Shown: positions 1-8,254 of the stretch, one piece after another
Layout of the letters: every line of letters begins with the position of its first letter
Numbering within the stretch: position 1 is the first letter of the stretch
Origin: an uncultured Clostridia bacterium
GTDB taxonomy: Bacteria; Bacillota; Clostridia; UMGS1883
Direction of reading: 5' to 3'
Length of the DNA: 64,000 nt
Assembly: GCA_947629005.1 (NCBI GenBank)
Contig: CANRCD010000001.1
Coordinates: 347,550-411,549, forward strand
The notes under the pieces: generated by a model
Told to the model about the DNA's origin: nothing
The model's input: only the letters and a program-made list of their open reading frames with translations
Database searches by the model: none
Made by a program: the position numbers and the translations under genes

Positions 1-1256
1 AATTTTTTTACAATGACCGTGGCTTTCACCTTGCGGCCTGTTTCAACCACGGTGCCGGTAGCTTCTTTTTCGCCAATACCGGAAGTATCTACTGCTTCCC
101 AAGAAACCACGTACGTCTGACCGTCAATTTCCACCTGTGACGGCAGGGCAGGACTGCCACCAACTTGACATTCAAATTTCTCTTCTATTTTGAAAGGTTC
201 TTCTTCCTGAGCGTAATTTCCGCCGTAAACCTTGAGATCGCCAATGCCCAAATGTTGCCAACTACCAGATGCGCTCAATCTATACGCTTCTATTTCTCCT
301 AAACCATAAACCAAATTCTTATATGTAGCCCCAAAAAAGTATGTCCATTCATCGGCTCTGTTTAAGTAACCCGCATTGGTCGTATTACTAATCGTAGAGC
401 CGTCACCTTTATCAACCGTTTCGTCAAGACCGCCCTTGTAATACCACTGAACGCTATGTGTATTATCTTTTTTGTTATTGACTACGACGACACGCACAAG
501 CTTTCTCCTGCGAATACGGAATCCATTCATGACCGTTTGTTTGTCCTTATCAGTCCCGGCCAATTCATAGCTGGTCGGGGCAAGTTCACCGCCGTATTTT
601 GCACCGCCACCGTCGAAAGACCAATACGGAGAAATAGAAGCATCGTCACCCATGCCATATCTGAATGATGTGATAAACTTATGCTCATCATCATAAAACG
701 CAATATCACCATACGTCATATATGAGCCACCGTCTTCACCTGCCGAAGGATAAAACTCCAAAACATAATAGTCCTTTTTATTTTCCTCAGATACACTTTC
801 TACATCTTTTATGGCGCGTATCGCTAAGGAATCAGATGTTTTTTGGGCCCAAAACTGAAGCACGTTCATTGGCTTATTTTTGTCTTCGGTGCTTTCAGAA
901 GACGTCTGCATATAATATCTAAGAACATTCACAGAATGGTCACCTAAACTGCCCCCTGTAAATTTTGCCAGACCGTCATTCCAAGTTCCGCCACCATCAG
1001 CCTCGGTTCGCCATCCAGAACCAAGATAGCCATCAACTTTAGCATCGCCTGTGGACTCACCTTTCGTGGCAACCGACATATCAATAATAGGCTCACCGGC
1101 ATTTTTGATAAGTGTATCGGTAAAATGAGTCTCTTCGTCTGCAAACACAGCCATGGGCGCAACAGCAAGCGCCATAGCAAGTACGACCAACAGGGCGAGA
1201 GCTCTGCCGGACGCTCTACGGGCACGCGGCCCGACAAGACATTTTAACCTTTTCAT
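1..1256 (-). CDS. Secreted protein with C-terminal bacterial Ig-like domain, cut by the window edge
   Basis: Reading on the minus strand from an ATG at 1256, 418 codons stay open to the left edge, so the C-terminus is missing. GGAGG sits nine bases before the ATG. The N-terminus is a long Arg/Lys-rich n-region, a hydrophobic stretch at about residues 19-36 and a signal-peptidase site after the VFA at 37-39, so the protein should be exported. Residues 40-345 are rich in Gly, Asp and aromatic residues and look beta-stranded; I do not recognise the fold. Residues from about 370 contain the Y-x-V-x-W-x-x-V-D-T-S-G pattern of group-4 bacterial Ig-like domains (Big_4), common in extracellular Firmicutes glycosidases. 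The codons are visibly more AT-rich than in the genes next to it. Function unknown; a surface or carbohydrate-active role is inferred from context only. Confidence 0.72.
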   Translation of the reverse strand, partial: MKRLKCLVGPRARRASGRALALLVVLAMALAVAPMAVFADEETHFTDTLIKNAGEPIIDMSVATKGESTGDAKVDGYLGSGWRTEADGGGTWNDGLAKFTGGSLGDHSVNVLRYYMQTSSESTEDKNKPMNVLQFWAQKTSDSLAIRAIKDVESVSEENKKDYYVLEFYPSAGEDGGSYMTYGDIAFYDDEHKFITSFRYGMGDDASISPYWSFDGGGAKYGGELAPTSYELAGTDKDKQTVMNGFRIRRRKLVRVVVVNNKKDNTHSVQWYYKGGLDETVDKGDGSTISNTTNAGYLNRADEWTYFFGATYKNLVYGLGEIEAYRLSASGSWQHLGIGDLKVYGGNYAQEEEPFKIEEKFECQVGGSPALPSQVEIDGQTYVVSWEAVDTSGIGEKEATGTVVETGRKVKATVIVKK

Positions 1257-1288
1257 AGTCAAATTCCTCCTATATTTTTATATATATA

Positions 1289-1317
1289 ATTTTAACATTC
1301 GCACAACATAATGTAAA
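1289..1317 (-). promoter_or_regulatory. Sigma-A-type promoter of the left-edge secreted gene
   Basis: On the minus strand TTTACA (1317-1312) and TAAAAT (1294-1289) are separated by 17 bases, in an AT-rich gap of 204 bp between two co-directional genes. It would give a leader of about 30 bases before the ATG at 1256. Confidence 0.5.
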
Positions 1318-1460
1318 TGCAATTTTGTAAAATTATTTTGTTATTTTGTATAGTTTTAACCGGTGGTATTGCCCCGCGTTTTTTGGCGGAAACATACGGT
1401 TTTATTACGATTGACCGGAGCGGAAAAGAGGTGGTATTATTCCGCCACGCGCACGGGCAA

Positions 1461-4400
1461 TCACGGCAAAATATTTTTATACAAAATCGCAACCGGCCGA
1501 AGAGAGCCCGACTCCCACGCAAAGAACTTAGCCATTGCCGCGCCGCCGCCGCTGAGGGAGCCGCTCTCGCCGCGGCAGACGGAGAGCAGCGTGCCGTCGA
1601 CATCATACAGGGCGGCATAGATATCGGCCCCATAGGGGCAGGAGAGACTGTAGGCATAGACGCTGCCGCTGCGCGTGAAGGACTTTAGCTCCAGCATGGG
1701 AGCAGCGTCGGCCGGAACAGAAGCCAGTACCTCGGCGGCGGTAAGGGCGCGGTTATAGACGCGAAAGTCGTAAACACTGCCCTCAAAATAAGGGTCGGAT
1801 ATAAAGGCCGAGCGGCCGATATAGTTCATAGCGGTGGAACCGAGTTCCGCCGGAGTGAGAGCGGCCCGCCCCACGGCAGCGAGGTAACCGTCAAAATATA
1901 GCAGAAGGCTGCGGCCGTCATGCACAAGGGTGGCGGTTACACGCCGGCCCGCCGGTACGCCTGAGCCGGAGACAGAGCTTTCGGCAGAGTATGAACCGGC
2001 GGTGATAGCGGCGTAGGAGTTGCCGTCGGGCCGATTGGGGCCGAAGAACATATAACCGTTTTCGGACGAGTTGGCAAAGCACCAAAGCCAAGCATAGGAC
2101 AGCTCCGTCCGCGGAGTGAAGGTGGCAGATACGGTGACAGCCTCGCTGCCCGCAAGCAGTCCCTCGGGCATGAGAACATAGGCTCCGCCGGAAAGGACAA
2201 GCTCTCCCCCGCCGAAGGCCGCGCCGACAGACGCGCCGTCGTTACCAAAGGGCGAAATGTCGGCAATTTTGCCGCCGGAAGCCCGTGCGAAGTCGTAGTG
2301 CAAAATCGGGGCCTCGCTCTCGCTCTCGGGCAGCACGGCAAGGCGGTTTTGGCTGTCGGCACGGGCAAGATTTTCCGCCGCTGCGACAAACGCGGCGCTT
2401 GTGGCAGGCCCCGCCGCCCGCAGGGCCTGCGCCGCGGCAAGGAAGCGGCGCATGGAGCCCGCGGTGTAGTCCCCGCCGGAGCGGTGGTTCACCGCAAGCA
2501 TGGAAATAAGCTCGTCAACGGTCTCAAACACGCGCACACGCAGACAGTAGCACCGCGTGCGTCCGGCCTCGGCAACAGTGACAAACACGCTGCCATCTCC
2601 GCCGCTCGGGCGAAGCACCGCAAAGCCCTCGCTCTCTACCATGGGAATATCGCCGCTTAGCTCATACGGACCCGAGGCGTTGACCGTAAGCACATACTGC
2701 GCGCCGCTCTGCATATATACGCAGCCGCCGTCGGTATAGGCGCGGGCGCAGGCAATCTCCGCCGTGGGAAGGGCCGTGCTCTGAGAAAACTCCACCCAGT
2801 CGAGCTCTGCGCGGCCGTCCGTTATCACCTTAAAATACGTCATGCGCTGCCAGTAGGCGCGCTCCGCCATGGGCTCCGCCACGGTGAGCCACTCCCCCGT
2901 TGCGGGGACGCTGAACACAGCGAAGGGAGCGCTCTGCATATCGCTGTTATACACCTCGACCCGCGCGGGCGAGTCTGTGCGCAGACGCAGCGACAGGCTG
3001 CCGTATGCGGGGTAAAAGTCGTCCGTCACAAACGATACCGTGCCGCTCCCCTCAAACCGAAGAAAGCCCATCGCCTCGGGGAAGTTGCCGTATACGGGCT
3101 CGACATCGCCCTCTATCACCGCACGGGTACGGTTCTCAAGCTGCTTGCGGTAAGCGGTATCGGGGGTGATGGCCTGCGCAGCAGTCGTTCCAAGAGCGGC
3201 CTCGCCGCTAAAAAGCAGCGTAGAGCAGCCGAGAAAGTCCTCGCTCTCGCCCTCGGGAAGCATCAGCTCGTAGGCGCGGGCAAGGTACTTTATGTCGTCG
3301 GCGGCCATGTCGCGGCCGAGTTCGTACTTATAATAATTGTAAAGTATGCCTATGTTGGGGTAAAGCAAACCGCGGTTAGTGTCGTTTATAGAGTAATACC
3401 ACTCGGAACCGGTCTTTTCGTCCACCTGCACGGGAAGATAGGGCACGTCGTAGCCGAGGTTATACTTTGAGATATAATTCCCGCCGAAAAGCAGCCTGTG
3501 ACCGCCAAACTCGAACAGCGACACGCCGCCGCTTTGAGTTAGCTCGCCGGTAACGGGATCGACGCGGGCGTGCTGGCGCTCCGCCGTCATAGCCAGCACC
3601 GAAAGCGCGCCTATGTCACCGTAGGCATGGCCTTGGTCGCGGCCCATCTCGCAGTGCTGAAGGTTGGTTACTCCGTTGTATTCCACCTCGCGGATAACAC
3701 TCATTATCGAGCCGCTGCGCGGGTTAAGATACTCCTTGTTCACGGTGGTGCGCTCCACGGCCTTGGCAAAGTCCGCCGCGTCGCCGCGAAATATCGCCGA
3801 CGCCATGAAGGCCATGTTATTTATACCGTGCTGGTTCATAAAGTGCCACCAGCGGTTATACTTGGGATAACTCAGGGCGAGCAAATTCTCGAAGGCCGCT
3901 TGATCGGCGTCGCTCCAGACAAAGTCCGCCACGCGGGAGTAGCTGCTATGGCGAAGTATCTCCGCCGCAAAGGTCAGCTTGTAAATGCCGACGCCGAAGT
4001 GGAGCTGCTCGTTATCAATCATATAGCGGTTGTCATCGTGTACTATGCTCTTTACGCCTGACCAAAGGCGGATAATGTTCATCGCGTTGCCGCGGTAGAC
4101 GTCGTCGCCGGTGATATACCACATTATAGTCTGGGCAAAGCAGGTGTCGCTGTCTAGCCGCAGGCGCAGGGCCACAAACTCGTCGGTGATATTTTCATAG
4201 TCGTGCTCGTCCGCCGCGTCGCCGTAGTGCACGCGCGGATCCCGAGCGCTCTTGGGCAGGGCGGCGAACTCGCGAAAGGCCGTTGCCCACGGCTCGTCGC
4301 CTGCGCGGACGTGGCGCTGCATACGCTCAAGGTCGGTTTTGTCCACGGTTATCCCCGGGTGCACAAAGCCGGCGGCGTCAACAGAGCGTACCATCTGCGG

Positions 4401-4487
4401 AACATAAGCGCTGAATATGACGTCCTCGGCCGCGGCCGGAGCCGCAAACGCCAGAGCGAACAGGAATAAAAACACGATTTTTTTCAT
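1461..4487 (-). CDS. Secreted alginate-lyase-fold protein with carbohydrate-binding and LamG domains
   Basis: 1008 aa if translation starts at the ATG at 4487, which has GGAGG nine bases upstream; an ATG 18 bases earlier lacks this. Residues 1-20 are a signal peptide ending in AAA. Residues about 40-420 resemble the alpha/alpha-toroid alginate lyase superfamily (PF05426): HPGITV then RMQRHVRAGDEPW, the conserved MNQHGI segment, and H-x-E-M-G-R-D-x-G-H-A-Y. These Asn/His/Arg/Tyr clusters are the usual active-site face of such lyases. Residues about 480-565 look like a jelly-roll binding module and 725-920 like a concanavalin-type LamG_3 domain. A paralogue lies at 16368-19931 with the lyase domain at the other end. 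The substrate could be any uronate polymer; alginate itself is not implied. It is the last gene of a minus-strand run with two SLH proteins. Confidence 0.8.
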   Translation of the reverse strand: MKKIVFLFLFALAFAAPAAAEDVIFSAYVPQMVRSVDAAGFVHPGITVDKTDLERMQRHVRAGDEPWATAFREFAALPKSARDPRVHYGDAADEHDYENITDEFVALRLRLDSDTCFAQTIMWYITGDDVYRGNAMNIIRLWSGVKSIVHDDNRYMIDNEQLHFGVGIYKLTFAAEILRHSSYSRVADFVWSDADQAAFENLLALSYPKYNRWWHFMNQHGINNMAFMASAIFRGDAADFAKAVERTTVNKEYLNPRSGSIMSVIREVEYNGVTNLQHCEMGRDQGHAYGDIGALSVLAMTAERQHARVDPVTGELTQSGGVSLFEFGGHRLLFGGNYISKYNLGYDVPYLPVQVDEKTGSEWYYSINDTNRGLLYPNIGILYNYYKYELGRDMAADDIKYLARAYELMLPEGESEDFLGCSTLLFSGEAALGTTAAQAITPDTAYRKQLENRTRAVIEGDVEPVYGNFPEAMGFLRFEGSGTVSFVTDDFYPAYGSLSLRLRTDSPARVEVYNSDMQSAPFAVFSVPATGEWLTVAEPMAERAYWQRMTYFKVITDGRAELDWVEFSQSTALPTAEIACARAYTDGGCVYMQSGAQYVLTVNASGPYELSGDIPMVESEGFAVLRPSGGDGSVFVTVAEAGRTRCYCLRVRVFETVDELISMLAVNHRSGGDYTAGSMRRFLAAAQALRAAGPATSAAFVAAAENLARADSQNRLAVLPESESEAPILHYDFARASGGKIADISPFGNDGASVGAAFGGGELVLSGGAYVLMPEGLLAGSEAVTVSATFTPRTELSYAWLWCFANSSENGYMFFGPNRPDGNSYAAITAGSYSAESSVSGSGVPAGRRVTATLVHDGRSLLLYFDGYLAAVGRAALTPAELGSTAMNYIGRSAFISDPYFEGSVYDFRVYNRALTAAEVLASVPADAAPMLELKSFTRSGSVYAYSLSCPYGADIYAALYDVDGTLLSVCRGESGSLSGGGAAMAKFFAWESGSLRPVAILYKNILP

Positions 4488-4513
4488 CAGGGCGGTCCTC
4501 CACATCTTGACAA

Positions 4514-4535
4514 AGAGGGGCCGTGCGGCCCCTCT
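4514..4535 (-). terminator. Intergenic GC hairpin, possible partial terminator
   Basis: A perfect 9-bp stem (AGAGGGGCC / GGCCCCTCT) with a 4-base loop lies between the SLH gene ending at 4548 and the lyase gene starting at 4487. Only three T residues follow on the minus strand, so it is more likely to attenuate or stabilise the message than to stop it fully. Confidence 0.4.
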
Positions 4536-4547
4536 CTCGGAATTTTT

Positions 4548-7500
4548 TTACGGCTCCCAATCCGCCGGCATCCTAAGAATTATCTTCGGATAGCGGCCCC
4601 TGCTGACGGAGAATATCAAAAGCTTGTCGCTCTCGCCGCCGTAGGCCTCGGTGGCGATTTCGTCCAGCGTCATCGGGTCGTTTATGCGGCCCTCCTTGAA
4701 GTCCTCGTAATCAAACATCAGGTAGTGGCTGGCATCCTCCATAATAAAGAGCTGGCCGCTTGTAGCGCTGCACGGCTGAATTGCGCCTGACGCGCTGTCG
4801 CGGTAATACATGAGGTTGCCGTCTATCTTATAGATATTGCTGACATAGGTCACACTGTATTCATTGTTGAACCGCCCTATCTCGTTGGGCATATCCCACA
4901 CCTTCGCAACGCTGGCATAGCCGTTGCTCTGATATTCTTCACGCGTTTCAACATAGTCGCCCGCGTCCTCGAGTTCCCATGCCTCTTCCTCGGAGAGTAT
5001 CTCGCCGTAAATGTTGTAGTAGACTTTTTCGTACGTTCCGTGAACGCTGAGAGTTACGGCGCTGCCGCGGGTGGGAGTTGACCCGTCAAGGTATCCGGTC
5101 ATGTCATCGGCGCTTTCGACGGTGTATGTACCGGTGACGCCGCCAGGCTCCATAAGCTCGATGGTGTAGTAATCGTCGCCGTTTTCGTCTATGTCGCCGT
5201 AAATGTTCTTAACAACGCCGTGGACATCCCAACTGGAAACCGCCGCTCCGTGGCCGTTCGAGAGAATGTAAACCACATCGGGATAGATGTGCTCTAGGTT
5301 CTCCTTGAGGAAGCCCACCTTGAGGAAGGTCCGGTCGAAATTGGTGTTGCGGTAATCTTCCCAGCCAATCTGGCGCGGACGGAACTCGTCATCGGAGTCA
5401 TAGGCCATGATATAGCGCGGAGCGTAGCCGCCGCACATAAAGTTATAGTCGTCGCCGGCGGCGGTACGGGCCTGGAAGTTGATACGGGCAAGGCCGTAGT
5501 CGCGGCCCATCGTCCAGCCGGTAATAAATACATTCGGGTCGGCGAAAAGCTCGTTGACTCTCTCCTCGCCGTAAGTATCAACAAGGTCGCCCCGCACCTG
5601 AGATGAGACGTTATTCTTTGCGTTATCGCTGCACTCGAGCCAGTCAAGCCGACTGATACGCTTGATTTTCCCGTCGGCTATGCGGAACTCGTAGAGCCAG
5701 TCGTCCACATTGTCAGAGCTCTTGTAAAGCTCGGCAAGGTCGTCCTTCGTCAGCTCACTCCTGCCGGAGAGATCAAGCTCGAAGGTACGGCTCGACATAC
5801 TTCCGCCGTAGTCGGAATACACGCTTAAATGCGTAACACGCACGCTGTCGCCAAAGCGGTTCGCGTCGAGCCTTGTTATTACGCCCAAAACGCTGTCGCC
5901 GCCCTTGTCGCCGCGGATATACCTTATGCCGCCGCTGACGTCGAGATAAGCGGTAACGTCGGAGTTAAGGTAGCCGCCGCGGCCGGAGGGATCCTCGTCG
6001 TAGGTCTCGCCCATATCGTAGGAATAATAAACCCTGCCGAACACGTTTTCGGTCTCGTATGCCGCGCCGTCAATGGTAAAGACGCCGCCGTTCATGCTTT
6101 CAAATTCACCGGCGGCGATGTCCACCGTGGCGGCGACAAAAAGCATATCCTCAGTCTCGCAGTAATCAATGACCGCATTATACGGTATAGCCTCGAGCGA
6201 GGAGGGGCGTCCGTTCAGCACAACGTCCACCCTGTTCTTGCCGGTGAGGCCGCGAATCTGGGCTCGCGGGCGGGAGCCGCGCAGGAAGGTCAGCGTTTCG
6301 CCGTCGGTCTCACGGAAAAGGCCACCCTCGGTCATGTTGTAAACGTCCATATAGCTTACCCTGCCGTTACGCGTAACGGCGCGGACGTAGCAGCCCACAA
6401 GCCGTACTCCGGCAAAGGCGTCGCTGCCGTCAACAGTGAGGACGGTATCGGCGGCCGGACGGTAGCGGGCGCTTTTGTAGTTGACATTAAAGGTCTGCAC
6501 CAGCCTCGGGTCAAATTCGGCGGTGGAATCATCCACTCCGTTGACGGAGGTTATATATCCGTAAACGACGGTGGCGGACGAATATATGTCGATATTGAGC
6601 ACGGTCTCGTCGCCGTAAAGCCATATATCCGCCGTAAGGCCCTTGAGCTCGACGCCCCTGTATATGTCTGGAATGACGAGGCTGTAGCTTTCGCCGTCAC
6701 ATACGGCTGTGAAGCCGGCGTCTCCGGCGTTGGAATCGGTTATCTCCGCCTTGCGCAGAACGGTCAAATCCCAGTATCTGTCCACAAGGCGGTTGGAGTC
6801 TTTCATGCTGTATAGTACGCCGCTCGAGGTATATGCCTCGGCGGGCAGCTCAACGGAAAGCGCGTTGACCAGCAGCTTAAAGAACTGACCGTAGGTAATG
6901 GCGTTGTCCTCAAAGGCGGTAACGCCCTTAAGCAGCCCGCTGCCGACGGCATACGGAACTGTGCCGCCGTAAACAGCTGCAAGGCCGCCGAGCCCCAGTC
7001 CGCGCACCAGCATATCCAGCGTTTCGTCGGCACGGGCGGCGTAGTCGGGGTAAAACATCGTTCTGCCGCCGAGCATACCAAGCTCGCCCGCGCGGTTCAC
7101 GTAGCCGGAAAGCGCGTCGGAGGCGTCAACGTCGGCATAATCGGTCGTCCCGGGAGCACAGTCCTCGCCGCCGTCGATAAGGCCGACGGCCATTGTCACG
7201 GCGTCGCGGTTGGTGACAAGGTCATTTTCCGCGTATTCGCGCGCGCTGTCCGCTATGCCGAGGTTTTTCAGCAGCCTTGCGTTCTTTTCAAAAGCCGCCG
7301 AATTGCCCGAGCCGTAAAGGAAGGCGTAGTTTATTTCGTCCATGCTCATAAGCCTCCACGCCGAGCAGCCTTCCTTTGTCTGTTGGGTGAGAGCGCCGTT
7401 AGAGGCCGTCATATACAGGCCCGAAAGTACGCTCTTGATATAGCAGAAGCCGTTCTCCTGCTCAACCTCCCATTTCTGGTTGTCGCCGCCCGTGCCGCGC

Positions 7501-8240
7501 CAAAGTATGAGCTGGCCGCCGGGACTGAGCGAGCTGCCCGAAACGTCCACATAGGTAGCCGTTTTCGTACTGGATATATTGAACGCGGCCCCGTTTTTGG
7601 TGAAGTTCCAGAACTGGTTGCCGGCGCCCATTTCGTAAGGAGCGGTGGTCAGGCTGATGTTGTCCTCGCCGAGGGTGAGCACCGTGGTGGTGCCCTCAAG
7701 CAGCAGCACCATTGTTCCGCCCACCGTTACTTCCTCGTACGACTCGCCGGAGGCCGAAGCGCCCGCAAGCGCTTCGGGGGTGGTAACCTCCCATGAGGTT
7801 CCGTCTTGGGTGAGGACGAGCTCGTCGTTATCGTTCACTGTCAGCCGCCCCGAGGCGAAGGTAACAAGTCCGTCCTCGCCGACAGTGCATTTTTGGGTAT
7901 CGAGCCCCTTGTTGGGGGCGAGGCTGACGCCGCCCTCAGCCGTTATGGCGCGGTTGTTAAGACGGCTGTAGATAACTCCGTCCTCTATCCGCCAAAGCTG
8001 CGAGCGGGAGGCGGGGGTATAGTCCGCCATTGTAAGGGACGAGCCGTCGGCCATAGCCGTGAGTACCTTGCCGCTGCTCGCCACACGGAAAACATAATCC
8101 GTCCTCACGGCGGCATCGGAAACCTCGGCGGCTTCAGCGGCTCCGCCAGCTTCGTCAGTTTCCGGCTCCTCGGCCCAAGCCGGGCCGAGGGTGGAAAGCG
8201 ACAGCAGCAGACAAAGTATAAGTGAAATTATTTTTTTCAT
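4548..8240 (-). CDS. Large secreted surface protein with ricin-type lectin and SLH repeats
   Basis: 1230 aa starting at an ATG behind GGGAGGATAAGACG. Residues 1-23 form a signal peptide (AWA cleavage). Two ricin-B-like lectin segments follow at about 45-165 and 215-300, with Q-x-W-type repeats such as NQFWNF and NQKWEV. Residues about 310-480 read as S-layer homology repeats, which would hold the protein on pyruvylated secondary wall polymer. The remaining 750 residues are Tyr- and Asp-rich and beta-like; I recognise no family there. The architecture suggests a cell-surface carbohydrate-binding or scaffold protein rather than an obvious enzyme. It sits 14 bases after the 2699-aa SLH protein and upstream of an alginate-lyase-fold gene, apparently in one transcript. 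Confidence 0.78.
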   Translation of the reverse strand: MKKIISLILCLLLSLSTLGPAWAEEPETDEAGGAAEAAEVSDAAVRTDYVFRVASSGKVLTAMADGSSLTMADYTPASRSQLWRIEDGVIYSRLNNRAITAEGGVSLAPNKGLDTQKCTVGEDGLVTFASGRLTVNDNDELVLTQDGTSWEVTTPEALAGASASGESYEEVTVGGTMVLLLEGTTTVLTLGEDNISLTTAPYEMGAGNQFWNFTKNGAAFNISSTKTATYVDVSGSSLSPGGQLILWRGTGGDNQKWEVEQENGFCYIKSVLSGLYMTASNGALTQQTKEGCSAWRLMSMDEINYAFLYGSGNSAAFEKNARLLKNLGIADSAREYAENDLVTNRDAVTMAVGLIDGGEDCAPGTTDYADVDASDALSGYVNRAGELGMLGGRTMFYPDYAARADETLDMLVRGLGLGGLAAVYGGTVPYAVGSGLLKGVTAFEDNAITYGQFFKLLVNALSVELPAEAYTSSGVLYSMKDSNRLVDRYWDLTVLRKAEITDSNAGDAGFTAVCDGESYSLVIPDIYRGVELKGLTADIWLYGDETVLNIDIYSSATVVYGYITSVNGVDDSTAEFDPRLVQTFNVNYKSARYRPAADTVLTVDGSDAFAGVRLVGCYVRAVTRNGRVSYMDVYNMTEGGLFRETDGETLTFLRGSRPRAQIRGLTGKNRVDVVLNGRPSSLEAIPYNAVIDYCETEDMLFVAATVDIAAGEFESMNGGVFTIDGAAYETENVFGRVYYSYDMGETYDEDPSGRGGYLNSDVTAYLDVSGGIRYIRGDKGGDSVLGVITRLDANRFGDSVRVTHLSVYSDYGGSMSSRTFELDLSGRSELTKDDLAELYKSSDNVDDWLYEFRIADGKIKRISRLDWLECSDNAKNNVSSQVRGDLVDTYGEERVNELFADPNVFITGWTMGRDYGLARINFQARTAAGDDYNFMCGGYAPRYIMAYDSDDEFRPRQIGWEDYRNTNFDRTFLKVGFLKENLEHIYPDVVYILSNGHGAAVSSWDVHGVVKNIYGDIDENGDDYYTIELMEPGGVTGTYTVESADDMTGYLDGSTPTRGSAVTLSVHGTYEKVYYNIYGEILSEEEAWELEDAGDYVETREEYQSNGYASVAKVWDMPNEIGRFNNEYSVTYVSNIYKIDGNLMYYRDSASGAIQPCSATSGQLFIMEDASHYLMFDYEDFKEGRINDPMTLDEIATEAYGGESDKLLIFSVSRGRYPKIILRMPADWEP

Positions 8241-8254
8241 CGTCTTATCCTCCC

